Translations under genes and position numbers: made by a program
Notes under the pieces: model-generated
Databases searched by the model: none
The model's input: the letters and a program-made list of their open reading frames with translations, nothing else
Told to the model about the DNA's origin: nothing
Shown here: positions 24,411-34,398 of the stretch, one piece after another
How positions within the stretch are numbered: position 1 is the first letter of the stretch
How the letters are laid out: every line of letters starts with the position of its first letter
From: Oricola thermophila
GTDB lineage: Bacteria; Pseudomonadota; Alphaproteobacteria; Rhizobiales; Rhizobiaceae
Assembly (NCBI RefSeq): GCF_013358405.1
Contig: NZ_CP054836.1
Coordinates: 930,001 to 994,000, forward strand
DNA: 64,000 nucleotides
Reading direction: 5' to 3'

Positions 24411-25535
24411 TCAGAACTCGACGACCGCCCGGATCGACTTGCCCTCGTGCATCAGGTCGAAGCCCTTGTTGATCTCGTCCAGTGTCAGCTTGTGGGTGAT
24501 CATCGGGTCGATCTCGATCTTGCCATCGACATACCAGTCGACAATTTTCGGTACGTCGGTTCGACCGCGCGCGCCGCCGAAGGCCGTGCCCTTCCAGACA
24601 CGTCCGGTCACGAGTTGGAACGGTCGGGTGGAAATTTCCTGGCCGGCGCCGGCGACGCCGATGATGATCGACTCGCCCCATCCGCGATGGCAGCTTTCCA
24701 GCGCCTGACGCATGACCGTGACATTGCCCGTGCAATCGAAGGTATAGTCCGCACCGCCGATCTGGTCGGCGCCGCGTTTGGTCATGTTGACGATTTCGGC
24801 GACGACGTCATCAACCTCCGTCGGGTTGATGAAATGGGTCATGCCGAAGCGTTCGCCCCATTCCTTCTTGTCGTTGTTGATGTCGACGCCAATGATCATG
24901 TCCGCGCCGGCCAGCCGCAGGCCCTGGATGACATTCAGCCCGATTCCGCCAAGGCCGAACACCGCGGCCGTCGATCCGATCTCGACCTTCGCGGTGTTGA
25001 TGACGGCACCAATGCCCGTCGTCACGCCGCAGCCGATGTAGCAGATCTTGTCGAAGGGTGCGTCGGGATTGACCTTGGCGACGGCGATCTCGGGCAGGAC
25101 GGTAAAGTTCGAGAAGGTCGAGCAGCCCATGTAGTGATGGATCGGCTTGCCATCGAGCGAGAAGCGGGAGGTGCCGTCCGGCATCACCCCCTGGCCCTGT
25201 GTGGCGCGAATCGCCGTGCACAGGTTGGTCTTGCGCGAGAGGCAGGACGGGCATTCGCGGCATTCGGGCGTGTAGAGCGGGATGACGTGATCGCCCTTTT
25301 TCACGGTGGTCACGCCGGGGCCGACATCAACGACCACGCCGGCTCCCTCGTGGCCGAGAATGGCCGGAAACAGGCCTTCCGGATCGGCTCCCGACAGCGT
25401 GAACTCGTCGGTGTGACAGATGCCCGTGGCCTTGATTTCGACCAGGACCTCGCCCGCTTTCGGGCCTTCGAGATCGACTTCCACGATTTCCAGCGGCTTG
25501 CCGGCTTCGAATGCGACAGCGGCGCGTGTCTTCAT
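24411..25535 (-). CDS. frmA: S-(hydroxymethyl)glutathione dehydrogenase / class III alcohol dehydrogenase
   Basis: Oxidises the formaldehyde-glutathione adduct with NAD to S-formylglutathione. The 374-residue zinc-dependent alcohol dehydrogenase has the catalytic zinc region ([24 protein letters not shown]), the structural-zinc cysteines in [15 protein letters not shown] near residue 95 and the NAD motif [14 protein letters not shown] near residue 194. High similarity to class III enzymes is obvious throughout. It heads the minus-strand run frmA-yaiI-fghA. The DMT transporter is divergent. Confidence 0.96.
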   Translation of the reverse strand: MKTRAAVAFEAGKPLEIVEVDLEGPKAGEVLVEIKATGICHTDEFTLSGADPEGLFPAILGHEGAGVVVDVGPGVTTVKKGDHVIPLYTPECRECPSCLSRKTNLCTAIRATQGQGVMPDGTSRFSLDGKPIHHYMGCSTFSNFTVLPEIAVAKVNPDAPFDKICYIGCGVTTGIGAVINTAKVEIGSTAAVFGLGGIGLNVIQGLRLAGADMIIGVDINNDKKEWGERFGMTHFINPTEVDDVVAEIVNMTKRGADQIGGADYTFDCTGNVTVMRQALESCHRGWGESIIIGVAGAGQEISTRPFQLVTGRVWKGTAFGGARGRTDVPKIVDWYVDGKIEIDPMITHKLTLDEINKGFDLMHEGKSIRAVVEF

Positions 25536-25651
25536 GCCTTATCTCCCGTGTTGACGAGGTGACACTTTCAGGATTTCCCTGTCGTTTCAACCCGCCGCCG
25601 CGCGAGCCCGACCCAGCGCTTGCCGATGGCGCGCATATGACAGGACACAGC

Positions 25652-26584
25652 ATGAGCCACGTTCCGCAAACGGCGGGAAATTCGCACGCAGACAGTCACC
25701 TGCGCGGCATGGCGGTCTGCTCGGCCGGCATGCTCATCATCCCGCTGATGGATGCCGTTGCGAAGTGGCTGTCGATCAACGAGGGCGTGTCTCCCGGCCA
25801 GGTGACGCTGGCACGATTCGCGACCCAGGCGCTGCTGGCGCTGCCATTCGCCATCGCGGCTGTCGGCGTTTTCGGCCTGTGGCCGAAGCGCCCGCTGCTC
25901 AATATCGTACGCGGCGCGATGCTGGCGGTTTCCAGCCTGATGTTCTTCCTTTCGGTGAAATACATGCCGCTGGCGGACGCCATCGCGGTGTTCTTCGTCG
26001 AGCCGCTGATCCTGACGTTGCTTTCGGTCGTCTTCCTGCGCGAGACCGTCGGTTGGCGCCGCATTGCCGCGGTTCTCTTCGGCTTCGCCGGTGCGCTGAT
26101 CGTCATCCAGCCGAGCTTCGCATTGCTGGGGCCGGTATCGCTCCTGCCGCTAGGCACGGCAACACTGTTCGCAAGCTATCTCGTGCTGAACCGGGCCGCC
26201 GGCACAGAGGACGACGCCATGGTGATGCAGGTGACGGCCGGAATCGGCGGGTCCCTGGTGATACTCGCGGCGGTCGGAGTGGGAACGGCGGCCGGAATCG
26301 AGAACATGCGATTCAGCTTCGACTTTCCGCCTGCTACCTGGGGCCTGCTGCTGCTGATGGGGGCCTTCGGCATGGTCGGCCACCACCTGATCCTGCTCGG
26401 TTTCCGCATGGCGCCGGCGTCGCTGCTCGCACCATTCCAGTATCTGGAAATCATCAGCGCCGCGATCGCGGGGCTGGTGCTGTTCGGGGACTTTCCGAGC
26501 CTGTCGAAATGGATCGGAATCGCCATGATCATCGGCGCGGGACTCTACGTGTTCTGGCGCGAAAGGCGGGTCGCGGGCGGCTGA
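25652..26584 (+). CDS. DMT-family (EamA) transporter
   Basis: A 310-residue inner membrane protein with ten hydrophobic segments in two EamA repeats. The pattern MLIIPLMDAVAKWL...GVSPGQVTLARF at the start and PLADAIAVFFVEPLILTLLS in the first repeat is typical of rhizobial drug/metabolite exporters. Substrate unknown. ATG 25652 is preceded by AGGA at a six-base spacing; ATG 25637 lies in frame but lacks a good site. Divergent from frmA. Confidence 0.9.
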   Translation: MSHVPQTAGNSHADSHLRGMAVCSAGMLIIPLMDAVAKWLSINEGVSPGQVTLARFATQALLALPFAIAAVGVFGLWPKRPLLNIVRGAMLAVSSLMFFLSVKYMPLADAIAVFFVEPLILTLLSVVFLRETVGWRRIAAVLFGFAGALIVIQPSFALLGPVSLLPLGTATLFASYLVLNRAAGTEDDAMVMQVTAGIGGSLVILAAVGVGTAAGIENMRFSFDFPPATWGLLLLMGAFGMVGHHLILLGFRMAPASLLAPFQYLEIISAAIAGLVLFGDFPSLSKWIGIAMIIGAGLYVFWRERRVAGG

Positions 26585-26680
26585 GTTTACCGTCCCGAAA
26601 CGCTGTTCGGCGATTTTCGCCAGTGGAAACCCGTTGTCGACGGCCGCAGCCTATATTGCCGCGTATTGAACGGAGCCTCC

Positions 26681-27925
26681 ATGTCGCCGGTATTCGCACT
26701 GCTTGTCGGAATCTGCCTCGTGCTGTGGCTTGTCATGTCCGCCCCTGTGGGGCGGCGGACCGTGGGGCGCAGCGTGACGGTCCGGTCGACTCCCGAACGG
26801 CTGTGGGCGGCGCTGCATCCCTTCGGGGCGCATTTCTCGTGGAACGGCGCGGTCACGGAGGTGATCCGTACCGGGCCGACCACCGGACACATGGTGACGT
26901 CGCATGCCGGGCGCGACGGGCAGCCGATCCGGCGCGATTTCGAGATCGTGGACGAGGTGCCGGGCGAAAGCTTCACCATGCGTTTCACCAACGATACATC
27001 GCTGGCGCAAAGCTTCTGGGAAAACCATGAAATGCGCTTTCGCGTCGAGGATGCGGGCGACGGACAGGCGGTCGCGCGGCTGGCCGAAACCGACCGCTAT
27101 CGGGGCGTCGCCTTTCTCGTGTTCCGCTTCTTCGCCCTGCGGCGCCAGGCAAGAAAACTGAAGCGTTGGGCCGAGACCGGCGAGTTCCGGCCAGGCGGCG
27201 TGTTCGAGCATCCGCTTACCCAGTTTGGCATGGCGGGTGTGTCGGCAATGCTCATCTGGCCGTTTTTCGGCCTCGACGGCAGGGGACTGTTTCTCGCCGT
27301 CACGCTGACGGTGGTCGTAGCGGCCCACGAGTTCGGGCACATGGTGGCATTCCGGCTGATGGGGCATCGCAGCGCGAGGATGATCTTCCTGCCGCTGCTC
27401 GGCGGAATCGCGATGGGCGGGCGGCCCTATGACAGGCATTTCGAGATCGGTTTCTCGGCTCTCATGGGAGCGGGCTTTTCGGCCTTTCCCGTCGCCTTGC
27501 TGACATGTACCGCAGTGTCCGCGCCGGAACTGGCGGCACCCGTGCCCTTCGCGGCCGTCACGACGATCGTGCTCGTGGCGTCCATGTTCAATCTCGGCAA
27601 CCTCATGCCGGTATGGAAATTCGACGGCGGACAGGTGCTGCGGCAGCTGTTCCGCTCGAATGCAGGCATGGCGGGGGGCGCGTTTGCCATGCTTGCGCTG
27701 ATGGCCGCAGCCTGCGGCGCGGCCGGCCTGTCGTGGCGCGTGATCCTGGTTGCCAGCGCGGTGCTGACATTGCTGAGCGTGATGACCGCCAAGACGGGCG
27801 TGAAACCGAAGACCGCGCTGACGCCGATGAACGATGTCGAACGCATCGCTCTCGGACTCGGCCTTGTTGCCACGCTGGCAATCCACGCATTCGCGATGGT
27901 GTGGAGCTTCCGGGCCCTGTTCTAA
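26681..27925 (+). CDS. START-like (SRPBCC) domain fused to M50/site-2-protease-like membrane domain
   Basis: A 414-residue protein. After an N-terminal helix (about 3-20), residues about 30-145 look like an SRPBCC/START-like ligand-binding domain ([19 protein letters not shown], then alternating strands). The C-terminal half is an integral membrane metalloprotease of the M50/S2P type, with HEFGH (about 216-220) in a helix and [12 protein letters not shown] (Asp about 315) supplying the third metal ligand. The lipid- or hydrophobe-binding domain may regulate proteolysis; that is inference. ATG 26681 follows GGAG. It overlaps the convergent lipB by four bases at the 3' end. Confidence 0.82.
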   Translation: MSPVFALLVGICLVLWLVMSAPVGRRTVGRSVTVRSTPERLWAALHPFGAHFSWNGAVTEVIRTGPTTGHMVTSHAGRDGQPIRRDFEIVDEVPGESFTMRFTNDTSLAQSFWENHEMRFRVEDAGDGQAVARLAETDRYRGVAFLVFRFFALRRQARKLKRWAETGEFRPGGVFEHPLTQFGMAGVSAMLIWPFFGLDGRGLFLAVTLTVVVAAHEFGHMVAFRLMGHRSARMIFLPLLGGIAMGGRPYDRHFEIGFSALMGAGFSAFPVALLTCTAVSAPELAAPVPFAAVTTIVLVASMFNLGNLMPVWKFDGGQVLRQLFRSNAGMAGGAFAMLALMAAACGAAGLSWRVILVASAVLTLLSVMTAKTGVKPKTALTPMNDVERIALGLGLVATLAIHAFAMVWSFRALF

Positions 27926-28689
27926 GCCGGATTCCTTTTTTCCCCTTCGACGGGGCCGAAGACTTCCCTGAACGCTGCAAGCAGGGCAAGGTCGAGATCG
28001 CCCATCGTGACCGGTAGCCCGAGATCGACGAGGCTGGTAACGCCGTGTTCCGCTATTCCACAGGGCACGATGCCCTCGTAGTGCGACAAATCGGGTTCGT
28101 GATTGATGGCTATGCCGTGGAACGAGACCCACTTGCGCAACCGAATGCCGATGGCGGCGATCTTGTCTTCTGCCGGCATGCCGGGAACGCTCGAGGGCTT
28201 CTCGGGGCGAACGACCCAGACACCGACGCGATCCTCGCGCCGCTCGCCTTTCACGTTGAACCGGTCCAGGGTGCGGATAATCCATTCCTCCAGGGCGGCG
28301 ATGAAGGCGCGGACATCTTCCTTTCTCCGCTTCAGGTCGAGCATGACATAGGCTACCCGCTGGCCCGGGCCATGATAGGTGAACTCCCCGCCGCGCCCCG
28401 TCTCGAATACCGGGAAACGATCCGGCATAACGAGATCTTTCGGGTCCGCGCTGGTGCCGGCCGTGTAAAGGGGAGGATGCTCGACCAGCCAGACAAGTTC
28501 CCTTGCCGTGCCCTCGCGTATCGCCGCGGCGCGTGCCTCCATTTCGGCCACCGCCGCTTCGTAACCGGTCAGCCCCTCGGAGATTCGCCATTCCACCGGG
28601 GGCGAACCGTCTGCGGGGTGAAAAAGGTTCCTGTCCGCGATGCAATCGCGCGTGACTATCTCGGGCCGATTTTGCGCTGTTTCTGCCAT
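27922..28689 (-). CDS. lipB: Lipoyl(octanoyl) transferase LipB
   Basis: Transfers octanoate from acyl carrier protein to the lipoyl domains of 2-oxoacid dehydrogenases and glycine cleavage H protein, the first step of lipoate assembly. The protein carries [36 protein letters not shown] and the catalytic region [11 protein letters not shown]...[15 protein letters not shown] with the conserved Cys. The start is uncertain: ATG 28689 gives 255 residues, ATG 28707 adds six. Neither has a strong Shine-Dalgarno. Confidence 0.95.
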   Translation of the reverse strand: MAETAQNRPEIVTRDCIADRNLFHPADGSPPVEWRISEGLTGYEAAVAEMEARAAAIREGTARELVWLVEHPPLYTAGTSADPKDLVMPDRFPVFETGRGGEFTYHGPGQRVAYVMLDLKRRKEDVRAFIAALEEWIIRTLDRFNVKGERREDRVGVWVVRPEKPSSVPGMPAEDKIAAIGIRLRKWVSFHGIAINHEPDLSHYEGIVPCGIAEHGVTSLVDLGLPVTMGDLDLALLAAFREVFGPVEGEKRNPA

Positions 28690-28861
28690 GGCGAAGATTT
28701 GGGCCATTGCGGAGGGTGTTGCAAGGCCCGCCCGTCGCTGACATATTTTCCTGCGAAAAGACCGTGTCCGACGCTTCAAAAATGCGTCACACAGTCTTGT
28801 GCATGGTCAGGCGATTTGCTAAGTGCGCCGGGCCGGTCGATCCGGCTTTCGCTTTTGGCTT

Positions 28862-28946
28862 GCGGTCGTGGCGGAATTGGTAGACGCGCAGCGTTGAGGT
28901 CGCTGTGGGGCAACCCGTGGAAGTTCGAGTCTTCTCGACCGCACCA
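28862..28946 (+). tRNA. tRNA-Leu (anticodon GAG)
   Basis: Class II tRNA with acceptor GCGGTCG/CGACCGC, D-arm GGCGGAATTGGTAGACGC, anticodon stem CAGCG/CGCTG with loop TTGAGGT (anticodon GAG), variable arm GGGGCAACCC and T-arm GAAGTTCGAGTCTTC; CCA is encoded at 28944-28946. It decodes CUY codons. A T-run (CCCTTTTTTA) just downstream can end transcription. Confidence 0.97.
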
Positions 28947-28994
28947 TTCCCTTTTTTACAGGAATTCTGATCGTGGCAGCGGCGCTGATGCAAG

Positions 28995-30416
28995 TCATGC
29001 GTTGGCGACCTGCGCCAGCCGGGCCTCGGTCTGCGAATGGGCTGATGGGGCTTCCAGCCGTGCAAGAAACGCGTCGAACCAGCTTGCGATGTCAGTTTCC
29101 CTGACAGCCTCGATCAGGGCCTCATGTCGTTCCCTGCGCTCGTCCAGCGGCATGACCAGCGCGTCATGTAGCTTCCGGGCCATGTCGTCGAGATCGTAAG
29201 GATTGACAATCACGGCCGCGGTCAGGTCCTCGGCTGCGCCGGCGAAGCGGGAAAGAACAAGGACACCCGGGTCATCCGGGTCCTGCGCTGCCACGAACTC
29301 CTTGGCGACGAGATTCATCCCGTCGCGCAGGGGGGTGACGAAGCCGACATCGCTGACGCGAATCATGGAAGCCAACCTGTCGCGCGGAACTGTCCGGTGA
29401 ATGTAGCGGATCGGTGTCCAGTTGAAATCGGACCAGCGGCCATTTACGGCACCCGTCAATCGCTCGAGTTCGGTCCGGATCTGGTCATATGCCTTTACGC
29501 CGCAGCGGGTCGGCGGCGAGATCTGGAGAAGGCTGAAACGGCCTTCCATCTCCGGATGCTGCTGCAACAGCCGGTCGATCGCCTGGACGCGCTGTGGCAG
29601 GCCTTTCGAATAGTCGAGGCGGTCAATCCCGATGATCTGTTTCCGGTTCAGTACCTGGTGCCGTATCTGGTCGAATGCGACGTCTCCCGGTGTGTCTGCT
29701 GCCAGTTTTCGAAAAGCATCGACGTCGATACCGATCGGGAAGTTTCCGATGAATGTCCGGCGGCCCGCGCTTTCAACGAATCCATTGGCGTCGGGCACGA
29801 GGCCCATTCGATGATGCAGGTAGTCGTGCATGTTGTTGACGTCTGCCCGTGTCTGGAAACCGGCGACGTCATAGGCGAGGAGCGTTTCCACCAATTCCGC
29901 GTGTTCCGGCGATGCCTCGAGAAGATCAGCGGGGGGAAAAGGTATGTGAAGAAAGAATCCCAGCCGCTGCCTGCATCCGAGTTGCCGGAGATAGTGTCCG
30001 ACGGGGATGAGGTGATAATCCTGGACCCAGACAAGATCGTCTTCCCGCAAATGGGGCGCCAAAGCTCTTGCGAAGCGCCGGTTGATCGCATGGTAGGCCT
30101 CGGGAAATGCGGGATTGTAGTGGATCAGGTCGAGGCGGTAGTGGAAGAGCGGCCAAAGAACGCTGTTGGCATAGCCGGAATAGTAGTCGTCGAATTCCTG
30201 TTCGGGCAATGGCAGCGCGAGGACGCGGACTTTGCCGATATCCTCGACATGCGGACTGGCATCGTCGGGAAGTGCGCGAACGGTTTTCCCGCTCCAGCCC
30301 ATCCACATGCCGCCGCGCTTGCGCATTGCATCGGCGAGCGCGACGGCGAGGCCACCGGATTGGGTTGTGCTGTGAAGATCCGCGATGCGGTTGGATACTA
30401 TGACGAGCCTGCTCAT
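28995..30416 (-). CDS. otsA: Alpha,alpha-trehalose-phosphate synthase (OtsA)
   Basis: A GT20 glycosyltransferase that joins UDP-glucose and glucose-6-phosphate into trehalose-6-phosphate, an osmoprotectant precursor. The 473-residue protein has the typical [12 protein letters not shown] start, WVQDYHLIPVGHYLRQLG near residue 128 and IGIDRLDYSKGLPQRV near residue 258. ATG 30416 has GGAGGG five bases upstream and overlaps the otsB stop as ATGA, so otsB and otsA are translationally coupled with otsB first. Confidence 0.97.
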   Translation of the reverse strand: MSRLVIVSNRIADLHSTTQSGGLAVALADAMRKRGGMWMGWSGKTVRALPDDASPHVEDIGKVRVLALPLPEQEFDDYYSGYANSVLWPLFHYRLDLIHYNPAFPEAYHAINRRFARALAPHLREDDLVWVQDYHLIPVGHYLRQLGCRQRLGFFLHIPFPPADLLEASPEHAELVETLLAYDVAGFQTRADVNNMHDYLHHRMGLVPDANGFVESAGRRTFIGNFPIGIDVDAFRKLAADTPGDVAFDQIRHQVLNRKQIIGIDRLDYSKGLPQRVQAIDRLLQQHPEMEGRFSLLQISPPTRCGVKAYDQIRTELERLTGAVNGRWSDFNWTPIRYIHRTVPRDRLASMIRVSDVGFVTPLRDGMNLVAKEFVAAQDPDDPGVLVLSRFAGAAEDLTAAVIVNPYDLDDMARKLHDALVMPLDERRERHEALIEAVRETDIASWFDAFLARLEAPSAHSQTEARLAQVANA

Positions 30417-31213
30417 TTGTAGCCCTCCGCTGGTTGTGCGGAGGATCCGCTCCACCGTTCTGCGGTAGAGGCAAGCCAGGCGCGAAATTCCGATGGCGAT
30501 GCCAGTCTGCAAGTCGCCGATGTTGGTCCGTCACCGACCTTGACGGAAATGCCGCCAAGCGCGTTGACAGCGCGAAATGCATCCTCATCGGTCACGTCGT
30601 CACCGAATACGACCGGCTTTCGCCGAAAAAAGGGTTTTTCGCGCAAGAACTCCGTGACGGCGTCGGCCTTGTTGCGGTTGGCGAGCTTCATTTCAACAAC
30701 CATCTTGCCGTGTACGATCCTGGAATCGTCGAATCCGGGTTTCAGGCTTTCCACAAAACGGAGGCATTCATCCGCCAAATCCGGCCGGCTGCGAAAATGC
30801 AGTGCGACCGAGCCGAATTTCAATTCAGCGAACAGGCCTTTGCGGCCTGCCGCGAACTCCCGCACCGCATGCCGCAGCCTGGAATAGGCGTCCGCGTTCA
30901 CTTCCTGCCGAAAAAGGCGCCCGGCGGTGTCTCTCCGTTCCGCGCCGTGGACGCCGGCGGAGGGCAGGCGGAGCGGTGAAAGGAAACTGTCGAGTTGCGA
31001 AATCTCGCGTCCCGATACGATGGCGAGGGCGTTTCCGAGCGCGAGACTCAGCCGGCCCAGGTTTTCAATGACATCTTTCTCGACAGCAACTTCGGAGGGA
31101 TGGTCAGCGATCTCGGCTATGACGCCATCAAAGTCGAGGAAAAGTGCCGTATTGGCATGATCGAGTTGAAAAATCGGATTCGGCTCCGGCCGCTTTTCGA
31201 ACGCCGACCGCAT
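30413..31213 (-). CDS. otsB: Trehalose-6-phosphate phosphatase (OtsB)
   Basis: A HAD-superfamily phosphatase converting trehalose-6-phosphate to trehalose. The 266-residue protein has motif [18 protein letters not shown] near residue 23, [14 protein letters not shown] near residue 63 and the late motif [16 protein letters not shown] near residue 212. The start is taken as ATG 31213, nine bases after GGAGAA; TTG 31222 lies in frame. It precedes otsA in the operon and is divergent from thrS. Confidence 0.96.
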   Translation of the reverse strand: MRSAFEKRPEPNPIFQLDHANTALFLDFDGVIAEIADHPSEVAVEKDVIENLGRLSLALGNALAIVSGREISQLDSFLSPLRLPSAGVHGAERRDTAGRLFRQEVNADAYSRLRHAVREFAAGRKGLFAELKFGSVALHFRSRPDLADECLRFVESLKPGFDDSRIVHGKMVVEMKLANRNKADAVTEFLREKPFFRRKPVVFGDDVTDEDAFRAVNALGGISVKVGDGPTSATCRLASPSEFRAWLASTAERWSGSSAQPAEGYK

Positions 31214-31333
31214 GGTTCTCAATTCTCCCTTCGAAGCATTGGGCGTCTTCGGTCGATTGGAAGCACGAATGTAATTTAGGCAGCGCCCGGATCGACTTCA
31301 ACGCCGGGGCGTATCCGGTGCCCGTGACCCTGA

Positions 31334-31404
31334 CCCCTTGTCCCAGGGGGCGCTTCCGACTATGTGAGCAGCGCATCGTACACCCACCCGCGTTCGTTGG
31401 CGGG
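31334..31404 (+). promoter_or_regulatory. Possible structured leader of thrS
   Basis: Two short hairpins precede thrS: CCCCT/AGGGG (31334-31338 with 31345-31349) and CCCGC/GCGGG (31387-31391 with 31400-31404). The latter ends eight bases before the AAGGAG ribosome-binding site. ThrRS leaders are autoregulated in some bacteria; here this is only suggestive. Confidence 0.25.
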
Positions 31405-31425
31405 ACTGGAAAAGGAGAACTGAAC

Positions 31426-33417
31426 ATGGCTGCGGCCGTTTCCCTTACATTTCCCGATGGTTCCGTGAAGAAGTATGACGCCGGTACGACCGGGCGCGAC
31501 GTCGCGGAATCGATTTCGAAATCTCTTGCCAAGAAGGCCGTGGCCATTGTTCTCGACGGGGAACTGCGCGACCTCGCCGATCCCGTAACCGACGGTGCGA
31601 TCGAAATCGTGACGCGAGACGACCCGCGGGCGCTCGAACTGATCCGTCACGATGCTGCACACGTGTTGGCGGAGGCAGTGCAGGAACTGTGGCCCGGTAC
31701 GCAGGTCACAATAGGACCGGTGATCGAGAACGGGTTCTACTACGACTTCAAACGCGTCCATCCTGACACACGCGAGGATTGGCCATTCACGCCGGAAGAC
31801 CTGCCGCTTATCGAAAAGAAGATGCGGGAGATAATCCAGCGTAACGAACCGTTCACAAAGGAAATCTGGGATCGCGAGAAAGCGAAGGATACCTTCGCCA
31901 ACATGGGTGAAGCCTACAAGGTGGAACTGGTCGACGCGATTCCGGAAGACCAGGAAATCCGGATTTACCGGCAAGGCAGATGGTTCGACCTTTGCCGCGG
32001 CCCTCACATGGATTCAACCGGGCGTATCGGTTCGGCTTTCAAGCTGATGAAGGTCGCGGGTGCTTACTGGCGCGGCGATTCCACCAAGCCGATGCTGACC
32101 CGGATCTATGGCACCGCATGGGCCAACCAGAAGGATCTCGATCAGTACCTGCACATGCTTGAAGAGGCCGAGAAGCGGGATCACCGCAGGCTCGGCCGCG
32201 AGATGGATCTGTTCCATTTCCAGGAGGAAGGACCGGGTGTGGTGTTCTGGCATGCCAAGGGCTGGCGAATGTTCCAGAACCTGCTTTCCTACATGCGTCG
32301 CCGTATCGAGGATGACTACGACGAGGTGAATGCGCCCCAGGTGCTGGACAATTCGCTATGGCAGACGTCGGGCCACTGGGGCTGGTATCGCGAGAACATG
32401 TTCGCGGTCACCTGTGCCGACGATGAGGCGGAGGACAACCGAGTATTCGCCCTGAAGCCGATGAACTGTCCGGGGCACGTGCAGATATTCAAGCACGGGT
32501 TGAAATCCTACCGTGAACTGCCGATCCGGCTCGCCGAGTTCGGTGCCGTCCACCGCTACGAGCCTTCCGGTTCCCTGCACGGATTGATGCGCGTGCGCGG
32601 GTTTACGCAAGACGATGCGCACGTGTTCTGCACCGAGGACCAATTGGAAGCGGAGATTCTCAAAATCAACGACCTGATGATGTCGGTCTACGAGGACTTC
32701 GGATTCCAGGAAGTCGTGGTCAAGCTTGCGACGCGGCCCGAAAAGCGCGTCGGAACCGATGCGATGTGGGATCATGCGGAAGACATCCTGAAACGGGCGC
32801 TCGCCAGGATGGAGGCCGAATCCGGCGGTCGGATCAAGGCCGGTATCAATGAAGGCGAGGGCACGTTCTATGGCCCGAAATTCGAATACACGCTCAAGGA
32901 CGCGATCGGTCGTGACTGGCAGTGCGGAACGACCCAGGTCGATTTCAACCTGCCCGAGCGGTTCGGTGCCTTCTACATCGACAAGGATTCCGAAAAGAAG
33001 CAGCCGGTGATGATTCACCGAGCTATCGTCGGTTCACTGGAGCGTTTCCTCGGAATCCTGATCGAGAGCCATGCCGGTCATTTCCCGCTCTGGTTCGCGC
33101 CACTGCAAGTGGTTGTCGCGACCATCACGCAGGAAGCCGACGATTACGCGATCTCTGTGGCGAAGAGACTGAAGGATGCCGGTCTCCAGGTTCAGACCGA
33201 CCTGCGCAACGAGAAGATCAATTACAAGGTCCGGGAGCACAGTCATGCGAAGGTGCCGGTCATTCTCGTGTGCGGTCGTCGTGAAGCGGAGGAGGGCACG
33301 GTCAATGTGCGTCGGCTCGGTTCCAGGGACCAGGTATCGAAAAGCCTGGACGAGATCGTGACGCTGCTGGTCGATGAGGCGACGCCACCCGATATCAAGC
33401 GCAAAACCGGTGCGTAA
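31426..33417 (+). CDS. thrS: Threonyl-tRNA synthetase
   Basis: Charges tRNA-Thr. The 663-residue protein shows, in order, the N-terminal TGS domain ([15 protein letters not shown]), the editing domain with [14 protein letters not shown] (HxxxH zinc/editing site near residue 83), the class II core with the zinc ligand Cys in [10 protein letters not shown] near residue 347 and motif 2 around [20 protein letters not shown], and the C-terminal anticodon-binding domain. ATG 31426 has AAGGAG eight bases upstream. A rho-independent terminator follows. Confidence 0.98.
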   Translation: MAAAVSLTFPDGSVKKYDAGTTGRDVAESISKSLAKKAVAIVLDGELRDLADPVTDGAIEIVTRDDPRALELIRHDAAHVLAEAVQELWPGTQVTIGPVIENGFYYDFKRVHPDTREDWPFTPEDLPLIEKKMREIIQRNEPFTKEIWDREKAKDTFANMGEAYKVELVDAIPEDQEIRIYRQGRWFDLCRGPHMDSTGRIGSAFKLMKVAGAYWRGDSTKPMLTRIYGTAWANQKDLDQYLHMLEEAEKRDHRRLGREMDLFHFQEEGPGVVFWHAKGWRMFQNLLSYMRRRIEDDYDEVNAPQVLDNSLWQTSGHWGWYRENMFAVTCADDEAEDNRVFALKPMNCPGHVQIFKHGLKSYRELPIRLAEFGAVHRYEPSGSLHGLMRVRGFTQDDAHVFCTEDQLEAEILKINDLMMSVYEDFGFQEVVVKLATRPEKRVGTDAMWDHAEDILKRALARMEAESGGRIKAGINEGEGTFYGPKFEYTLKDAIGRDWQCGTTQVDFNLPERFGAFYIDKDSEKKQPVMIHRAIVGSLERFLGILIESHAGHFPLWFAPLQVVVATITQEADDYAISVAKRLKDAGLQVQTDLRNEKINYKVREHSHAKVPVILVCGRREAEEGTVNVRRLGSRDQVSKSLDEIVTLLVDEATPPDIKRKTGA

Positions 33418-33440
33418 TGCTATAGATCACGGAATACCTG

Positions 33441-33467
33441 AAAGCCGGCGGCCAGTCCGCCGGTTTT
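33441..33467 (+). terminator. Rho-independent terminator after thrS
   Basis: CCGGCGG (33445-33451) pairs perfectly with CCGCCGG (33457-33463), loop of five, followed by TTTT and preceded by AAA. It lies 24 bases after the thrS stop. Confidence 0.88.
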
Positions 33468-33486
33468 CACTTGCGCCTCGACCCCG

Positions 33487-34398
33487 ATGCGACAGATCTA
33501 TAGAACTATACCGGGTGGAGATATCCTGCGGATGATGAGAACCGTCCGATTTGCCGAGCTGTCATATGCGCGTCCGGACGATCCGCCGTTCAAGCGATGG
33601 GTCATACGAACGATCGAGAGTCTTTCCGGCCGCGAGCGGCTGGCGAATCTCTATGAACACTGGCGCAGCGAGATTTTCGGGAAAAGCGAAAGCGTTTTCA
33701 CGGAGATGCTGAACCTGATCGAGGTGAAGCTGGACGCCGGAGGCCACTGGCCGCCCGTGGATATACCCGATACGCCAATAGTCATGGTTGCCAACCACCC
33801 CTACGGTATCGGCGACGGCATAGCCTTCCTGTCGTTGGCAGAACAACTGGGGCGGCCGTTTCGGGTCATCATAAACAACGATCTGCTCAAGGTGCCGGAG
33901 ATACGGCCCTATTCGCTGCCGATCTCGTTCGAGGATACGAAGGAGGCTCTGGCGCTCAATCTCCAGACGCGCAAGGAAGCCGTGCGTCTTCTGAAGGAGG
34001 GGGTGACGATAGTTATTTTTCCGGCCGGCGGGGTGGCGACGGCCCACAAGGGGTTCGGCCGTGCGGAGGACCTGCCCTGGAAGATGTTTACCGCGAAACT
34101 GATTCAGGCTGCTCGTGCCTCGGTCATCCCCGTATATTTCGAGGGGCAGAACGGAAGGCTGTTTCACCTCGTCAGCCAGTTCTCACTGACCCTGCGCACC
34201 TCGATGCTGATACGCGAGTTTCAACGGCTTTATGGCAAGCAGATTCGGGCCTGGATTGGACAGACGATTCCATGGGACACACTGGCCAGGATCGATGACA
34301 GAAAGGTGCTGCTGCAAAGCGTGCACAACGCGGTGTTTTCGCTCGATCCGAATCCGAGCCGCCGCATCCGTCCGGCCACGTTTGCCGAACGCTACTGA
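33487..34398 (+). CDS. Lysophospholipid acyltransferase family protein
   Basis: A 303-residue PlsC-like acyltransferase. The catalytic motif reads NHPYGIGDG near residue 100, which differs from the standard NHxxxxD by one extra residue, and the acyl-binding motif reads FPAGGVATA near residue 178 instead of FPEGTR. This variant occurs in the hemolysin-like/ornithine-lipid O-acyltransferase group. It probably acylates a lysophospholipid or lyso-ornithine lipid at the inner membrane; the substrate is not certain. The start ATG 33487 lacks a clear ribosome-binding site, and ATG 33532 or 33535 are alternatives. Confidence 0.82.
   Translation: MRQIYRTIPGGDILRMMRTVRFAELSYARPDDPPFKRWVIRTIESLSGRERLANLYEHWRSEIFGKSESVFTEMLNLIEVKLDAGGHWPPVDIPDTPIVMVANHPYGIGDGIAFLSLAEQLGRPFRVIINNDLLKVPEIRPYSLPISFEDTKEALALNLQTRKEAVRLLKEGVTIVIFPAGGVATAHKGFGRAEDLPWKMFTAKLIQAARASVIPVYFEGQNGRLFHLVSQFSLTLRTSMLIREFQRLYGKQIRAWIGQTIPWDTLARIDDRKVLLQSVHNAVFSLDPNPSRRIRPATFAERY

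Noticed and set aside
26651..28744. 697-codon minus-strand frame spanning lipB and the M50 fusion
   Set aside because: Shadow frame covering two clear genes; LipB motifs are in a different frame.
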